Assembly (NCBI RefSeq): GCF_947493765.1
Contig: NZ_CANLSZ010000010.1
Location: forward strand, 1 to 64,000
DNA: 64,000 bases
Source: an uncultured Arthrobacter sp.
GTDB taxonomy: Bacteria > Actinomycetota > Actinomycetes > Actinomycetales > Micrococcaceae
Direction: 5' to 3'
Part shown: positions 34,391-43,200 of the stretch, in pieces
Numbering within the stretch: the first letter of the stretch is position 1
Layout: each line of letters begins with the position of its first letter
Translations under genes and position numbers: made by a program
The notes under the pieces: model-generated
Seen by the model: the letters and a program-made list of their open reading frames with translations, nothing else
The model's database searches: none
What the model was told of the DNA's origin: nothing

Positions 34391-36004
34391 GTGACGCGCC
34401 CGCCGGACGCCGCCTCCGGCACCGAGTGGTGGCGCACGGCCGTCATCTACCAGGTCTATCCGCGCTCGTTCGCGGACGGCGACGGCGACGGCGTCGGGGA
34501 TCTCGCCGGCCTGCTGCGCCGCCTGCCGTACATCGCGTCGCTCGGCGTCGACGGCATCTGGCTGACACCGTTTCAGCCGTCCCCGCAGGTGGACCAGGGC
34601 TACGACGTGAGCGACTACTGCGGCGTCGACCCCCTGTTCGGCACCCTGGCACAGTTCGACGACCTCCTGGCAACCGCGCACACCCTGGGCCTGAGGGTCA
34701 TCCTCGACGTGGTTCCGAATCACTGCTCGTCGGAGCATCCGTTCTTCCGGACCGCCGTCGCCGCTGCTCCAGGTTCGCCCGAGCGCGCCATGTTCCATAT
34801 CGAGGACGGGCCCGGGGGCGCACTCGAGGGTGACCCGCCGAACAACTGGCGGAGCGTCTTCGGCGGCAGTGCCTGGAGCCGGATCGCCCCTGACTCGGAG
34901 ACGGACCGGCAGTGGTACCTGCACCTCTTCTCCCCCGGTCAACCGGACTGGAACTGGCGGAATCCCGCCGTGGGCGAGTATTTCGAGGGCGTGCTCCGCT
35001 TCTGGTTCGACCGCGGCGTGGACGGGCTGCGCATCGACGTCGCGCACGCACTCTTCAAGGCGGAGGGCCTGCCCGACGCCGACCGCCCGGAGGACGTCGT
35101 GGACGGTCTGCGTTCCAACCCACAGGTGTCCGACCAGGAGGAGGTCCACGCCGTGTACCGGCGGTGGCGCCGCCTCGCCGACTCCTACTCCCCCGCACGG
35201 GTCCTCGTGGGCGAGGTGAATCTGGCGCCGCATCGCGCCGCCCGGTACACGCGGCCCGACGAGATGCACCAGGCCTTCGCATTCACCTTCGCCACAGTGG
35301 GCTGGGATCCCGCGGCGTGGGCCAGGATCGGTACGGAGCTCGATACCGCCCGCAGGGAGCACGGAGCACCACCGACCTGGGCCCTCGAGAACCACGACCT
35401 CGTCCGGACCGTCACCCGGTTCGACGACGGCGGCGGGCGCGGTGTCGTGCGTGCCCGTGCCGGACTGCTCGCCCTCCTCGGGTTGCCCGGCGGCGCGTAC
35501 ATCTACCAGGGCCAGGAAGTGGATTTGCCCGAGGTGGATGTACCCGCCGAGGCCCGGGCGGATCCGATGTGGACGCGCAGCGGCGTGTCCAGGGACGGGG
35601 CCCGGGTGCCCCTGCCGTGGACCATCGCGCCGGCTGGCTCGTTCGGCTTCTCGCCCACGGACGATGCGGTTCCCTGGCTGCCGATCCCACCGGGTTGGGG
35701 GTCGATGTCGGTCGAGGCGCGGGAGCGGGACGCCGCCTCGACGCTGCACCTCGTCAGGGCAGCCCTTGACCTCCGCCGCTCCCTGCACGAGGAGGGCGTC
35801 CTCTCACCTCACGACGGCGGCATGTGGCGGGCCGAGGACAATGGCCTGCTCGTCTGCGAGCGCAGCGAGCTGTTCCTGGTCGCCGTCGCGATGGGCGATG
35901 CTCCGGTCCGCCTCCCGGAAGGGCGCATCATCCTGGCGTCCTCGGCCCTGACCACCGAGGGGCTCCTCCCGCCCGACGCTGCCGCGTGGGTGTGCCGGGC
36001 GTAG
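34391..36004 (+). CDS. GH13 alpha-glucosidase (second copy, diverged)
   Basis: The 537-residue enzyme has the same layout as the one at 2229-3929, with 'WWRTAVIYQVYPRSFADGDGDG' near the N-terminus, region I 'DVVPNHCSSEH', nucleophile Asp in 'GLRIDVAHALF' (about 215), acid/base Glu in 'VLVGEVNLAPH' (about 274) and Asp in 'ALENHDLVRTV' (about 334). All catalytic residues are kept, but many loops differ, so its substrates probably differ. The GTG start lies eight bases after the LacI stop, so the two genes form one unit. Confidence 0.9.
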   Translation: MTRPPDAASGTEWWRTAVIYQVYPRSFADGDGDGVGDLAGLLRRLPYIASLGVDGIWLTPFQPSPQVDQGYDVSDYCGVDPLFGTLAQFDDLLATAHTLGLRVILDVVPNHCSSEHPFFRTAVAAAPGSPERAMFHIEDGPGGALEGDPPNNWRSVFGGSAWSRIAPDSETDRQWYLHLFSPGQPDWNWRNPAVGEYFEGVLRFWFDRGVDGLRIDVAHALFKAEGLPDADRPEDVVDGLRSNPQVSDQEEVHAVYRRWRRLADSYSPARVLVGEVNLAPHRAARYTRPDEMHQAFAFTFATVGWDPAAWARIGTELDTARREHGAPPTWALENHDLVRTVTRFDDGGGRGVVRARAGLLALLGLPGGAYIYQGQEVDLPEVDVPAEARADPMWTRSGVSRDGARVPLPWTIAPAGSFGFSPTDDAVPWLPIPPGWGSMSVEARERDAASTLHLVRAALDLRRSLHEEGVLSPHDGGMWRAEDNGLLVCERSELFLVAVAMGDAPVRLPEGRIILASSALTTEGLLPPDAAAWVCRA

Positions 36005-36036
36005 CTGCACCGGTCCTGGCACCGGATCGGGCGTCC

Positions 36037-36053
36037 GGGCAGCGAACCTGCCC
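36037..36053. terminator. Small hairpin between convergent genes
   Basis: GGGCAG (36037-36042) pairs with CTGCCC (36048-36053) around a five-base loop, between the ends of the glucosidase and Gre-like genes. Confidence 0.4.
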
Positions 36054-36075
36054 AGTCCCCGTCACCGTGACCCGG

Positions 36076-36549
36076 TCAGCTCGCTCCGGCCAGATCCGGC
36101 GTCGTGACCTGCGCGGGCGGGACCTCCGCTCCGGCGTAGGGTGTCGCGGACACCACGGAGACGGACACGGTGGCGCCGCGCGGCGTCCGGTAGGACGCCT
36201 CGTCCCCGGGCTTGAGACCGTGAATGGCGAGCCCGAGCGGGCTCCGCTCACTGAAGACGTCCATGCTGCTCTCACCGAAGATCTCCCGGCTGCCCATGAG
36301 GAACACCTCGGGGTGACCGTCGATGACGGCGTTGACCAGCATCCCGGGCTCCACGACACCGTCGTCGGCCGGCTGATGGGTCCGCGCGTCCTTCAGCACC
36401 GACATGAGCTGGCGGATGCGTGCTTCCGCGGCCACCCGCTCCGCGGACCCCTGACTTCCGCGAGCAGCCAGCAGGCCGTCGAGCTCCGCCTGCAGGCGTG
36501 CGTGGACCTGGGGTGTGAGCCAGGTGACGGGTGCGGATGGATGGGTCAT
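36076..36549 (-). CDS. GreA/GreB-like transcription elongation factor
   Basis: The 157-residue protein has a helical N-terminal part ('ARLQAELDGLLAARGSQGSAE', 'ARIRQLMSVLKDAR') and a FKBP-like C-terminal Gre domain ('VVEPGMLVNAVIDG', 'SERSPLGLAIHGLKPGDEASY'). Gre factors enter the RNA polymerase channel and stimulate cleavage of backtracked RNA. The coiled coil is shorter than in GreA, so it may be a Gre-like competitor rather than the housekeeping factor. GAGGAG lies shortly before the ATG. Confidence 0.82.
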   Translation of the reverse strand: MTHPSAPVTWLTPQVHARLQAELDGLLAARGSQGSAERVAAEARIRQLMSVLKDARTHQPADDGVVEPGMLVNAVIDGHPEVFLMGSREIFGESSMDVFSERSPLGLAIHGLKPGDEASYRTPRGATVSVSVVSATPYAGAEVPPAQVTTPDLAGAS

Positions 36550-36599
36550 CGGGACTCCTCTGAAGGTGACGGGACCGGGTCCGGGCAGGATCGATCGCG

Positions 36600-36758
36600 G
36601 CATTTCGACGGACTGGTGAATACACAAGTTTAGCCGCTTTATTTTTCTTTTCAATTCTCTCCGACCCCCGGGACTTCTGGCCGGGAAAAAGGGGACTGGC
36701 AAATAAAAAATTACCGCGTATGGTTGATGCCATAGCGAAAAGAAAAGGCGGTGATCGC
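36600..36758 (+). promoter_or_regulatory. AT-rich promoter/leader region
   Basis: This stretch is far richer in A/T than its surroundings, with runs such as TTTATTTTTCTTTTC (near 36640) and AAATAAAAAATTA (near 36700). It separates the divergent Gre-like gene from the small basic protein gene and probably holds both promoters plus an A-rich 5' leader. I cannot fix the exact -35/-10 pairs. Confidence 0.45.
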
Positions 36759-36893
36759 GTGTCGGGAAAATCTCCTAGAAGTGTTGGCACGAAGAAGCAG
36801 GGGAAGTCGATCCTCGAGAAGCGGGCCGAGAAGAAGGCGAAGGCCGACTCGAGTGACCTGCTGTTCTCGAAGCCCCGCAAGAATCAGCGGTAG
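36759..36893 (+). CDS. Small basic protein of 44 residues
   Basis: GTG 36759 opens a 44-codon frame whose product contains 'GKSILEKRAEKKAKADSS' and ends 'FSKPRKNQR'. It is highly basic with a Lys/Glu/Ala helix, like short conserved proteins annotated as hypothetical in many Actinobacteria. AAGGCGG lies seven bases upstream, and a clear terminator follows at 36965. A different frame starting at GTG 36751 is longer but lacks this codon pattern. Nucleic-acid or ribosome binding is a guess from its charge. Confidence 0.65.
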   Translation: MSGKSPRSVGTKKQGKSILEKRAEKKAKADSSDLLFSKPRKNQR

Positions 36894-36964
36894 CACCGGC
36901 ACACGGGCACGTCCGCCCGGTCATGACCTCCGAGTGGCCGCCTGGACAAGTGCGAATTCCGGTG

Positions 36965-36998
36965 AAAGGCACCATTCCTGACGGGATGGTGCCTTTTT
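36965..36998 (+). terminator. Rho-independent terminator
   Basis: AAAGGCACCAT (36965-36975) pairs with ATGGTGCCTTT (36986-36996), followed by TT. It terminates the small basic protein gene and, read from the other side, probably the response-regulator operon as well. Confidence 0.85.
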
Positions 36999-37006
36999 GC
37001 TTTCTG

Positions 37007-37633
37007 TCAGCGCAGAATTCCTTTACGGCGCGCCACGGAGACGGCCGCCGTCCGGGAAGCGACGTCGAGTTTCGAGAAGATATGTGCCAGATGTGATTTC
37101 ACGGTGGTCTCGCTGATGAAAAGTCCCGCCGCGATCTCCTGGTTGGTGCGCCCGGCCCCCACTTGCTCCAGCACCTCGATCTCGCGGGAGCTGAGATTGA
37201 CCCGAGGCTCCCGCATGCGGTCGAGGAGACGCGACGCGATCACCGGGGCCAGGGCGCTCTCGCCCGCCGCGGCGGCCCTGACGGCGTTCATGAGCTCGTG
37301 CGGCGGTGCGTCCTTGAGCAGGTAGCCGCTCGCGCCGGCCTCGACGGCTCCGAGGATGTCGGCGTCGGAGTCGTAGTTGGTCAGCACCAGCACATAGGGA
37401 GCCGCATCGAGCGCCCGGATGGTGCGGGTGGCACCGGCACCCGTCGTCGTCTCACCACTGCCGAACTGCAGGTCCATGAGGACGACGTCGGGATTCTCGT
37501 GCTCCGCGGCGTCGAGCGCCTCCTGGGGGGTGGCGGCCTCCGCGACCACCTCGATGTCGGGCTCGATGCTGAACAGTGCCTTGAGCCCCGCGCGGACGAT
37601 GGGGTGGTCGTCCGCGATGACCACCCGGATCAT
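37007..37633 (-). CDS. NarL/LuxR-type response regulator
   Basis: The 208-residue product has a receiver domain ('VVIADDHPIVRAGLKALF', phospho-Asp in 'DVVLMDLQFG' near residue 53, Lys in 'GYLLKDAPPHEL') and a LuxR helix-turn-helix ('LSSREIEVLEQVGAGRTNQE', 'ISETTVKSHLAHIFSKLDV'). ATG 37633 overlaps the stop of the kinase gene as ATGA. With the kinase it forms a two-component system that probably controls the divergent ABC genes. Confidence 0.93.
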   Translation of the reverse strand: MIRVVIADDHPIVRAGLKALFSIEPDIEVVAEAATPQEALDAAEHENPDVVLMDLQFGSGETTTGAGATRTIRALDAAPYVLVLTNYDSDADILGAVEAGASGYLLKDAPPHELMNAVRAAAAGESALAPVIASRLLDRMREPRVNLSSREIEVLEQVGAGRTNQEIAAGLFISETTVKSHLAHIFSKLDVASRTAAVSVARRKGILR

Positions 37634-38817
37634 GCGGCCTCCCCCGGCGCGAGCGTCACGGCGAGGGTGGTCCCGTGGCCCGGGGACGCCTCGATGCTGA
37701 GCGTGCCGCCGAGCTGCTGCACGCGCTCCTGGGTGGCCTGCAGACCGAACGAGTCCGTCGTCCCGCCCGTCGCAGGGGTGAGGACCTGCGGGTCGAACCC
37801 CTCGCCGTCGTCGGTCACCGTGAAGCGCACGTCGCTCCGGTCGACGTCGAGGGTGATGGTGACGGTGGTGGCGTGAGCGTGCTGGATCACATTCGCCACC
37901 GCTCCCTGCGCTATGCGCAGCAGCGCCGTCTGCAGGTGCATCGGCAGCGTCACCGTGTCGGAGACGCGCACCCGCACCGCGAGTCCCTGGGCCGACCACT
38001 GCGTCCGCGCGAGGCGGCGGAGGGCACCCCCGAGCCCCTGGTCGTCGAGTTCGGGAGGGGTGAGTTCGCGGATGAAGCGGCGCGTATCGGCGAGATTGGC
38101 GGCCGCGGTCTCGCGCGCCAGCCGGATGTGCTCGACGCCGGGCCTGTCGGCATCGGCGCGCTCGGCCGCGTGCAGCAGCAACTGGATGCTCGAGAGTCCC
38201 TGCGCCACGGTGTCGTGGATCTCGCGTGCCAGCCGGGCGCGCTCGGAGAGCACCCCGGACTCGTGCTCCGTCGCAGCCAGCTGGTCGCGCGTGGCGAGGA
38301 GCTCACGCATGAGAGTCTCGCGCTGCTCCGCCTCGCGGGCCAGGGCCTGGTAGCCCAGTCCGATGAGCAGGGCCACGCCCGCACCCACGGTGGGACCGAC
38401 CACCCCGCCGGCGGTCCACCCGGTGTGGAGCGCCAGCCCGGTGATCGCCACTGCGGTCGAGACGACGATCGCGGCGGAACCCCACCACCGGCCCAGGAGG
38501 TGCAGGTAGAGGAAGAAGAGGGCGAAGACCAGGAAGGCTGCGTCCGGCGTCAGTACCAGCAGACCCACCCAGCCGAGGGTCAGGACCCCCACCCAGGCCG
38601 CCCGGACCACTGGCGCACCGGCGCGGGACCGCACCGGTAGGAGCACGCCCAGACCGTAGACCACCAGGAGGAGGGCGGAGAGGAGGATGACGACGGCGCT
38701 GTACTCGCCGGGGCGCAGGACGGCACGGACGATCACGACGACGGTGAGGAGTGCGAACAGCACATGGAGCCCTGTGCGCAGGCCCACGAAGACCGGGGTC
38801 AGAGCGGTAGGGGCCAT
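37630..38817 (-). CDS. NarL-type (HisKA_3) sensor histidine kinase
   Basis: The 395-residue protein has an N-terminal block of five or six membrane helices, a coiled linker, the phospho-acceptor box 'RLAREIHDTVAQGLSSIQLL' (His near residue 200) and a HATPase domain with 'VTDDGEGFDPQ' and 'FGLQATQERVQQLGGTLSI'. With almost no extracytoplasmic domain it resembles intramembrane-sensing kinases, which often detect envelope stress or antimicrobials. TAGCAT (38830-38825 on this strand) lies seven bases before the ATG, so the transcript is probably leaderless. Confidence 0.92.
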   Translation of the reverse strand: MAPTALTPVFVGLRTGLHVLFALLTVVVIVRAVLRPGEYSAVVILLSALLLVVYGLGVLLPVRSRAGAPVVRAAWVGVLTLGWVGLLVLTPDAAFLVFALFFLYLHLLGRWWGSAAIVVSTAVAITGLALHTGWTAGGVVGPTVGAGVALLIGLGYQALAREAEQRETLMRELLATRDQLAATEHESGVLSERARLAREIHDTVAQGLSSIQLLLHAAERADADRPGVEHIRLARETAAANLADTRRFIRELTPPELDDQGLGGALRRLARTQWSAQGLAVRVRVSDTVTLPMHLQTALLRIAQGAVANVIQHAHATTVTITLDVDRSDVRFTVTDDGEGFDPQVLTPATGGTTDSFGLQATQERVQQLGGTLSIEASPGHGTTLAVTLAPGEAA

Positions 38818-38950
38818 GGGCTGAATGCTACGCGACCACCACTCGACCCTCCCATCCTCCGAAAGGACGACTCCCGGACCCTCCCTTCGGAGCCGCGAGG
38901 ACGTTCTGGCGGCCGATGTGTCCCGCAGCGCGGATCGGCAGAGTTGAGGG

Positions 38951-38970
38951 TGTCATCTCCTCCGGTGACA
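38951..38970. promoter_or_regulatory. Inverted repeat before the ABC pair, possible response-regulator site
   Basis: TGTCA (38951-38955) and TGACA (38966-38970) are inverted around ten bases, 15 bases before the permease ATG and about 130 from the kinase start. Half-sites this short occur by chance. Confidence 0.3.
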
Positions 38971-38985
38971 TGAAAGGAAAACACC

Positions 38986-40059
38986 ATGTTCGTCGCGTTA
39001 CGCGATCTGCGCTTCGCCCGGGGCCGCTTCGTCCTCATCGGGGCCGTCGTCGGCCTCATCACCGTCCTCGTCGGTTTCCTCAGTGGTCTGACCGGCGGAC
39101 TCGCCAACCAGAACATCTCGGCCGTCCTCGACCTGCCCGGCGACCGCGTGGTCTTCTCCACGCCGTCCAATGATCAGGAGGGGAGTCCCACCTTCGCCGA
39201 CTCCAGGATCACGGAGGACCAGGCTGCGGGGTGGGCCGCTACGGACGGGGTGTCCTCGGCGCAGCCGATCGGCATCAGCCAGACCAGCGCCGAGTCCGGT
39301 GACAACCGGGCGGCCATCGCGGTCTTCGGCGTCCAGCCCGGATTCGAGCCGGCCTCCCCGTCCGGCGACGGCTTGCTCAGCCTGTCCGGGACCGCAGCCG
39401 ATGACCTCGGTGTCACCGTCGGTGGGGAGGTGGACATCGCCGGAACCACCTACACCGTGGAGAAGATCGACGGCGAGCGCTGGTACAGCCACACCACGGT
39501 GGTGCAGATGACCCTCGGCGACTGGCAGTCCTACTCCGATGCGACGGGCAACCCGGACACGTTCGCCACCGTCCTCGCCGTCACCGGCTCCCCCGACTGG
39601 GAGGCTGCCGACACCGTCCAGGCCACCGTCTCGGAGGGCACACTCGGATCGCTGATGGCCCTGAGCGCCTTCAAGTCGGAGATCGGTTCGCTGCTGCTCA
39701 TGGTCGCCATGCTGTTCGGCATCTCGGGTCTGGTCATCGGCGCGTTCTTCACCGTCTGGACCATGCAGCGCAAGGGTGACGTCGCCGTCCTCAAGGCCCT
39801 CGGCGCCAGCACCGCGTCGCTGGTCCGTGATGCCCTCGGCCAGGCGCTCGTGGTGCTGGTCATCGGGATCGGGATCGGCCTGGGCATCGTGGTGCTCCTC
39901 GGCCTTCTCCTCGGATCGGCACTGCCCTTCATCCTCAGTCCCCTCACCACGCTGCTGCCCGCCGCGATCATGATCGCCCTGGGCCTCGCCGGAGCGGCCT
40001 TCGCGCTCCGTTCAGTCACCTCCGCAGACCCCCTCACAGCACTCGGGAGCAACCGATGA
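38986..40059 (+). CDS. MacB/DevC-like ABC transporter permease (FtsX family)
   Basis: The 357-residue protein has one N-terminal helix ('GRFVLIGAVVGLITVLVGFL'), a large extracytoplasmic domain (residues about 40-220) and three C-terminal helices ('LLLMVAMLFGISGLVIGAFF', 'LVVLVIGIGIGLGIVVLLGL'), with the FtsX loop 'RKGDVAVLKALGASTASLV'. This is the type VII ABC layout, which moves substrates by mechanotransmission. The stop overlaps the ATPase ATG. It probably answers to the adjacent two-component system. Confidence 0.9.
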   Translation: MFVALRDLRFARGRFVLIGAVVGLITVLVGFLSGLTGGLANQNISAVLDLPGDRVVFSTPSNDQEGSPTFADSRITEDQAAGWAATDGVSSAQPIGISQTSAESGDNRAAIAVFGVQPGFEPASPSGDGLLSLSGTAADDLGVTVGGEVDIAGTTYTVEKIDGERWYSHTTVVQMTLGDWQSYSDATGNPDTFATVLAVTGSPDWEAADTVQATVSEGTLGSLMALSAFKSEIGSLLLMVAMLFGISGLVIGAFFTVWTMQRKGDVAVLKALGASTASLVRDALGQALVVLVIGIGIGLGIVVLLGLLLGSALPFILSPLTTLLPAAIMIALGLAGAAFALRSVTSADPLTALGSNR

Positions 40060-40751
40060 TCCACCTCGATGACGTCACCCTCACCTTCCCCGACGGCGAG
40101 AACCGCATCACCGCCGTCGACCACGTGTCCCTCACCGCCCATCCCGGCACGGTCACGGGCATCACCGGACCCAGCGGTTCCGGGAAGTCCAGTCTCCTCG
40201 CCGTCGCCGCCACGCTGATCCGCCCCGACTCGGGTCGTGTGATGATCGACGACGTCGACACGGCGACCATGGATCCCGCCGAGGCCACCGACCTCCGCCG
40301 CACGAAGATCGGCATCGTCTTCCAGCAGTCGAACCTCATCCCGTCCCTGACCTCGCAGGAGCAGCTGGCCGTCATGAACGAACTCGGGGCCTTGAACAGC
40401 AGGCAGCACCGGGCGGAGGCCTCGGCACGCGCAGCGACGCTGCTCGACGCCGTCGGGATGGGCGACCAGGCCGACAAGCGGCCCCACCAGCTCTCCGGTG
40501 GTCAGCGCCAGCGGGTCAACATCGCCCGGGCCCTCATGAACGAACCGAGCGTCCTGCTGGTCGACGAGCCCACCAGCGCCCTGGACCAGGAGCGCGGAGC
40601 GAGCATCATCGAGCTGATCCTGCAGCTCACGGGCGAGATGAACACCTCGACCCTGCTCGTCACCCACGACCTCGTCCACCTCCCCCGGATGCACGGCTCG
40701 GTGAACATGGTGGACGGCCGGCTCAGCAGCGCCATGACGGTCCCTGCCTGA
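40056..40751 (+). CDS. MacB/LolD-like ABC transporter ATP-binding protein
   Basis: The 231-residue ATPase has Walker A 'GITGPSGSGKSSLLAVAATL', signature 'HQLSGGQRQRVNIARALM', Walker B 'SVLLVDEPTSALDQERG' and H-loop 'LLVTHDLVHL'. It pairs with the FtsX-type permease. Such pairs next to intramembrane kinases often give resistance to cell-wall-active peptides, which is inference here. Confidence 0.92.
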   Translation: MIHLDDVTLTFPDGENRITAVDHVSLTAHPGTVTGITGPSGSGKSSLLAVAATLIRPDSGRVMIDDVDTATMDPAEATDLRRTKIGIVFQQSNLIPSLTSQEQLAVMNELGALNSRQHRAEASARAATLLDAVGMGDQADKRPHQLSGGQRQRVNIARALMNEPSVLLVDEPTSALDQERGASIIELILQLTGEMNTSTLLVTHDLVHLPRMHGSVNMVDGRLSSAMTVPA

Positions 40752-40760
40752 ACCGGTCGT

Positions 40761-40794
40761 GGACGAGGGCCGGCCGACTGACCGCTCCTCGTCC
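40761..40794. terminator. Hairpin between convergent genes
   Basis: GGACGAGG (40761-40768) pairs with CCTCGTCC (40787-40794). It lies between the ends of the ABC ATPase gene and the GntR gene, without a T-run. Confidence 0.45.
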
Positions 40795-40823
40795 GTGTCG
40801 TCGGACCGCCGCGACGGCCGGCA

Positions 40824-41648
40824 TCACCCCTGGGACAGCAGCCGTTCCAGGGCTTCCTCCATGATCTCGAGGTCGATCCGGACGTGGTGCCGGGCCACGT
40901 CCTCCGCCGTGACGGCGTCCCCCGTGCAGATCGCGTGGATCAGCGTCTCGTGATCGGCCAGCGAGCGCGCCTCCATCGCCGCCATCCGGTCCACCGGGCC
41001 CCAGGGATGAGCGGGCGAGGCCACGCTCAGGCGGCGCTCCAGCTCGGCCAGGATGGTGGCGAGCGCCGCATTGTGGGCGGCAGCACTGATGGCGGCGTGC
41101 AGGGCGGCGTCCGCCTGCTGCGACGGATGTCCCGAGTCCGCGGTACGGAACGCGGCCAGTCGCTGCGTCAGGAGGTCGACGTCGTCCGCCGTGTGGTTCG
41201 TCGCCGCGGCCCGCGCCACCGCCCCGTGGAGGAGGGAGAGTGCCTCGCTCAGCTCCCTGATCGACTCCCACCTGGCCTGCAGGGTCCGGCTGACTGCGTC
41301 CCGGGAGGAGTCCTCCCACTGGCTGCTGACGAAGGACCCTCCCGTGCGGCCCCGCTGCGTCACCAGCAGCCCGGCCTCGACCAGTCGTGAGATCGCCTCC
41401 CGCACCGTGGTGCGGCCCACCTGCAGAGCGGCGGCGAGCTCCCGCTCGGAGGGAAGCCGGGAGCCGGGAAGATACTCACCCACCGCGATGGCCGTGATGA
41501 GGCGATCGGTGATCTCGTCCCCGCGGGAGGGACCGGGATCGGCCACACGCAGGGGGGAGGCCAGCGGCGCCACCGCAGATGCGGGGCTCACCAGATGGTC
41601 CGGACGACGACGAGCGTCCTGGTCCGGCGGGGACTCCGATCGAGGCAT
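40824..41648 (-). CDS. GntR/FadR-family transcriptional regulator
   Basis: The 274-residue product has a winged helix-turn-helix ('GEYLPGSRLPSERELAAALQ', 'GRTTVREAISRLVEAGLL') after a Pro/Ala-rich N-terminal tail, and a helical FCD effector domain ('ALHAAISAAAHNAALATI', 'DHETLIHAICTGDAVTAEDVARHH' region) with metal-binding His residues. It is divergent from the APC permease and formamidase genes and probably represses them. ATG 41648-41646 is preferred; a TACCAT box five bases upstream could make it leaderless. Confidence 0.88.
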   Translation of the reverse strand: MPRSESPPDQDARRRPDHLVSPASAVAPLASPLRVADPGPSRGDEITDRLITAIAVGEYLPGSRLPSERELAAALQVGRTTVREAISRLVEAGLLVTQRGRTGGSFVSSQWEDSSRDAVSRTLQARWESIRELSEALSLLHGAVARAAATNHTADDVDLLTQRLAAFRTADSGHPSQQADAALHAAISAAAHNAALATILAELERRLSVASPAHPWGPVDRMAAMEARSLADHETLIHAICTGDAVTAEDVARHHVRIDLEIMEEALERLLSQG

Positions 41649-41663
41649 CCTCCATGGTAGATG

Positions 41664-41675
41664 ACGGAGCTCCGT
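41664..41675. promoter_or_regulatory. Palindrome between GntR and permease genes
   Basis: ACGGAGCTCCGT is a perfect 12-bp palindrome in the 93-base divergent region and is the best candidate for the GntR operator. Confidence 0.5.
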
Positions 41676-41741
41676 AAAAGGTCTTGGCGTAAAACCATTT
41701 CTGCGCAATGATGTTGCCCACCTTCAACCGGAAAGATCACC

Positions 41742-43196
41742 ATGGCCGCATCGCGCTCGGACCAGGAGTCCACAGCCCAGCAGGAACTCGAAGCCTATGG
41801 CTACAAGCAGGAGCTCAAACGCTCCGTCTCCACCGTGGATCTGCTGATCTACGGCCTCATCTTCATGGTGCCCATAGCGCCCTGGGCCATCTTCGGCACG
41901 GTCTACAACGCCTCCGAGGGCATGGTGCCGCTGGTCTACCTGATCGGGCTCGTCGCGATGCTGTTCACCGCGCTCGCCTACGGCCAGATGGCGAAGGCGA
42001 TCCCGCTCGCCGGGTCGGTGTTCTCCTACGTGGGACGCGGCATCCACCGGACAGCCGGCTTCTTCGCGGGCTGGGCCATCCTCCTGGACTACCTCCTCGT
42101 ACCGACCCTCCTCTACGTCTTCGCGGCCGAGTCCATGATCGGGCTCTTCCCCGGCTCCGCGCGCTGGGTGTGGGCACTGATCTTCGTCGCCATCAACACC
42201 GTGGTGAATCTGATGGGCATCAGTTCCATCAAGATCATGAACCGCGTCTTCCTGGCCGTCGAGGTGGTGTTCGTCGTGATCTTCGTGATCCTCGCCGTCG
42301 TCGCCCTCAACGGCGGCACCGTCCCGGGTGCGGAGTTCAGCAGCGCTCCCATCTGGGACTCGAGCAAGGTCACCGGGCCATTGCTCGCCTCGGCCCTGTC
42401 CATCGCGGTACTCAGCTTCCTGGGCTTCGACGGCATCTCCACCATGGCCGAGGAGTCCACCGGCAAGCGCAACGCGGCGGGCAAGGCCATGCTGCTCGCC
42501 CTGGTGATCGTGGCGTTCTGCTTCATCGTGCAGACCTGGTTCGCGAGCCTGCTCGCCGGGGGACGTGCCTCCTTCAGCGACGACGAGGTGGGCAACGCCT
42601 TCTTCCTGCTGGTCGAGGCGGCCTCCTCCAGCGGCTGGGCCACCGCGTTCTTCGTGGTCAACGTCCTGGCCCTCGGGATCGCCAACGCCATGGCAGCACA
42701 GGCGGCCACCTCGCGCCTGCTGTACTCGATGAGCCGGGATCGTCAGCTGCCGACCTTCCTGAGCAGGATCAACACCCGCAAGGTACCCCAGTACGCCATC
42801 CTGACCGTCTCGGCGATCTCCGCGGTGCTCGTGCTCTTCTTCGTGGGCCAGATCGACGTCATCTCCGCCCTGGTCAACTTCGGCGCACTCTTCGGATTCA
42901 TGCTGCTGCACCTGTCGGTGATCGTGCACTACGTGGTGCGGCAGAAGTCCACCAACTACCTGCTGCACCTGGTGGTGCCGGTCATCGGTTTCCTGATCAT
43001 CGGCTACGTGCTCCTCAACGCCAGCATCGAGGCCAAGATCGGCGGCGTGGTCTGGCTGATCATCGGCGCCGTCGTCTTCGCCTACTACCGTAGGACCGGC
43101 CGCACCACCGGTGCGCTCGGGTCGGACGCCGCCGACGGCGGGCCCGACGACGACCAACGACCGGTGCCCGCCACCGGAGAACGCGGAGGACTCTGA
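41742..43196 (+). CDS. APC-superfamily amino acid/amine permease
   Basis: The 484-residue transporter has about 12 membrane helices and the APC start 'LKRSVSTVDLLIYGLIFMVP', the helix 'GSVFSYVGRGIHRTAGFFAG' and the 'FLGFDGISTMAEESTGKRNA' segment. It imports an amino acid, amine or amide. The tail after residue 450 is polar and Gly/Asp-rich. The formamidase/acetamidase gene follows four bases later, so the imported compound or its amide product is probably the link. Confidence 0.9.
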   Translation: MAASRSDQESTAQQELEAYGYKQELKRSVSTVDLLIYGLIFMVPIAPWAIFGTVYNASEGMVPLVYLIGLVAMLFTALAYGQMAKAIPLAGSVFSYVGRGIHRTAGFFAGWAILLDYLLVPTLLYVFAAESMIGLFPGSARWVWALIFVAINTVVNLMGISSIKIMNRVFLAVEVVFVVIFVILAVVALNGGTVPGAEFSSAPIWDSSKVTGPLLASALSIAVLSFLGFDGISTMAEESTGKRNAAGKAMLLALVIVAFCFIVQTWFASLLAGGRASFSDDEVGNAFFLLVEAASSSGWATAFFVVNVLALGIANAMAAQAATSRLLYSMSRDRQLPTFLSRINTRKVPQYAILTVSAISAVLVLFFVGQIDVISALVNFGALFGFMLLHLSVIVHYVVRQKSTNYLLHLVVPVIGFLIIGYVLLNASIEAKIGGVVWLIIGAVVFAYYRRTGRTTGALGSDAADGGPDDDQRPVPATGERGGL

Positions 43197-43200
43197 CACC

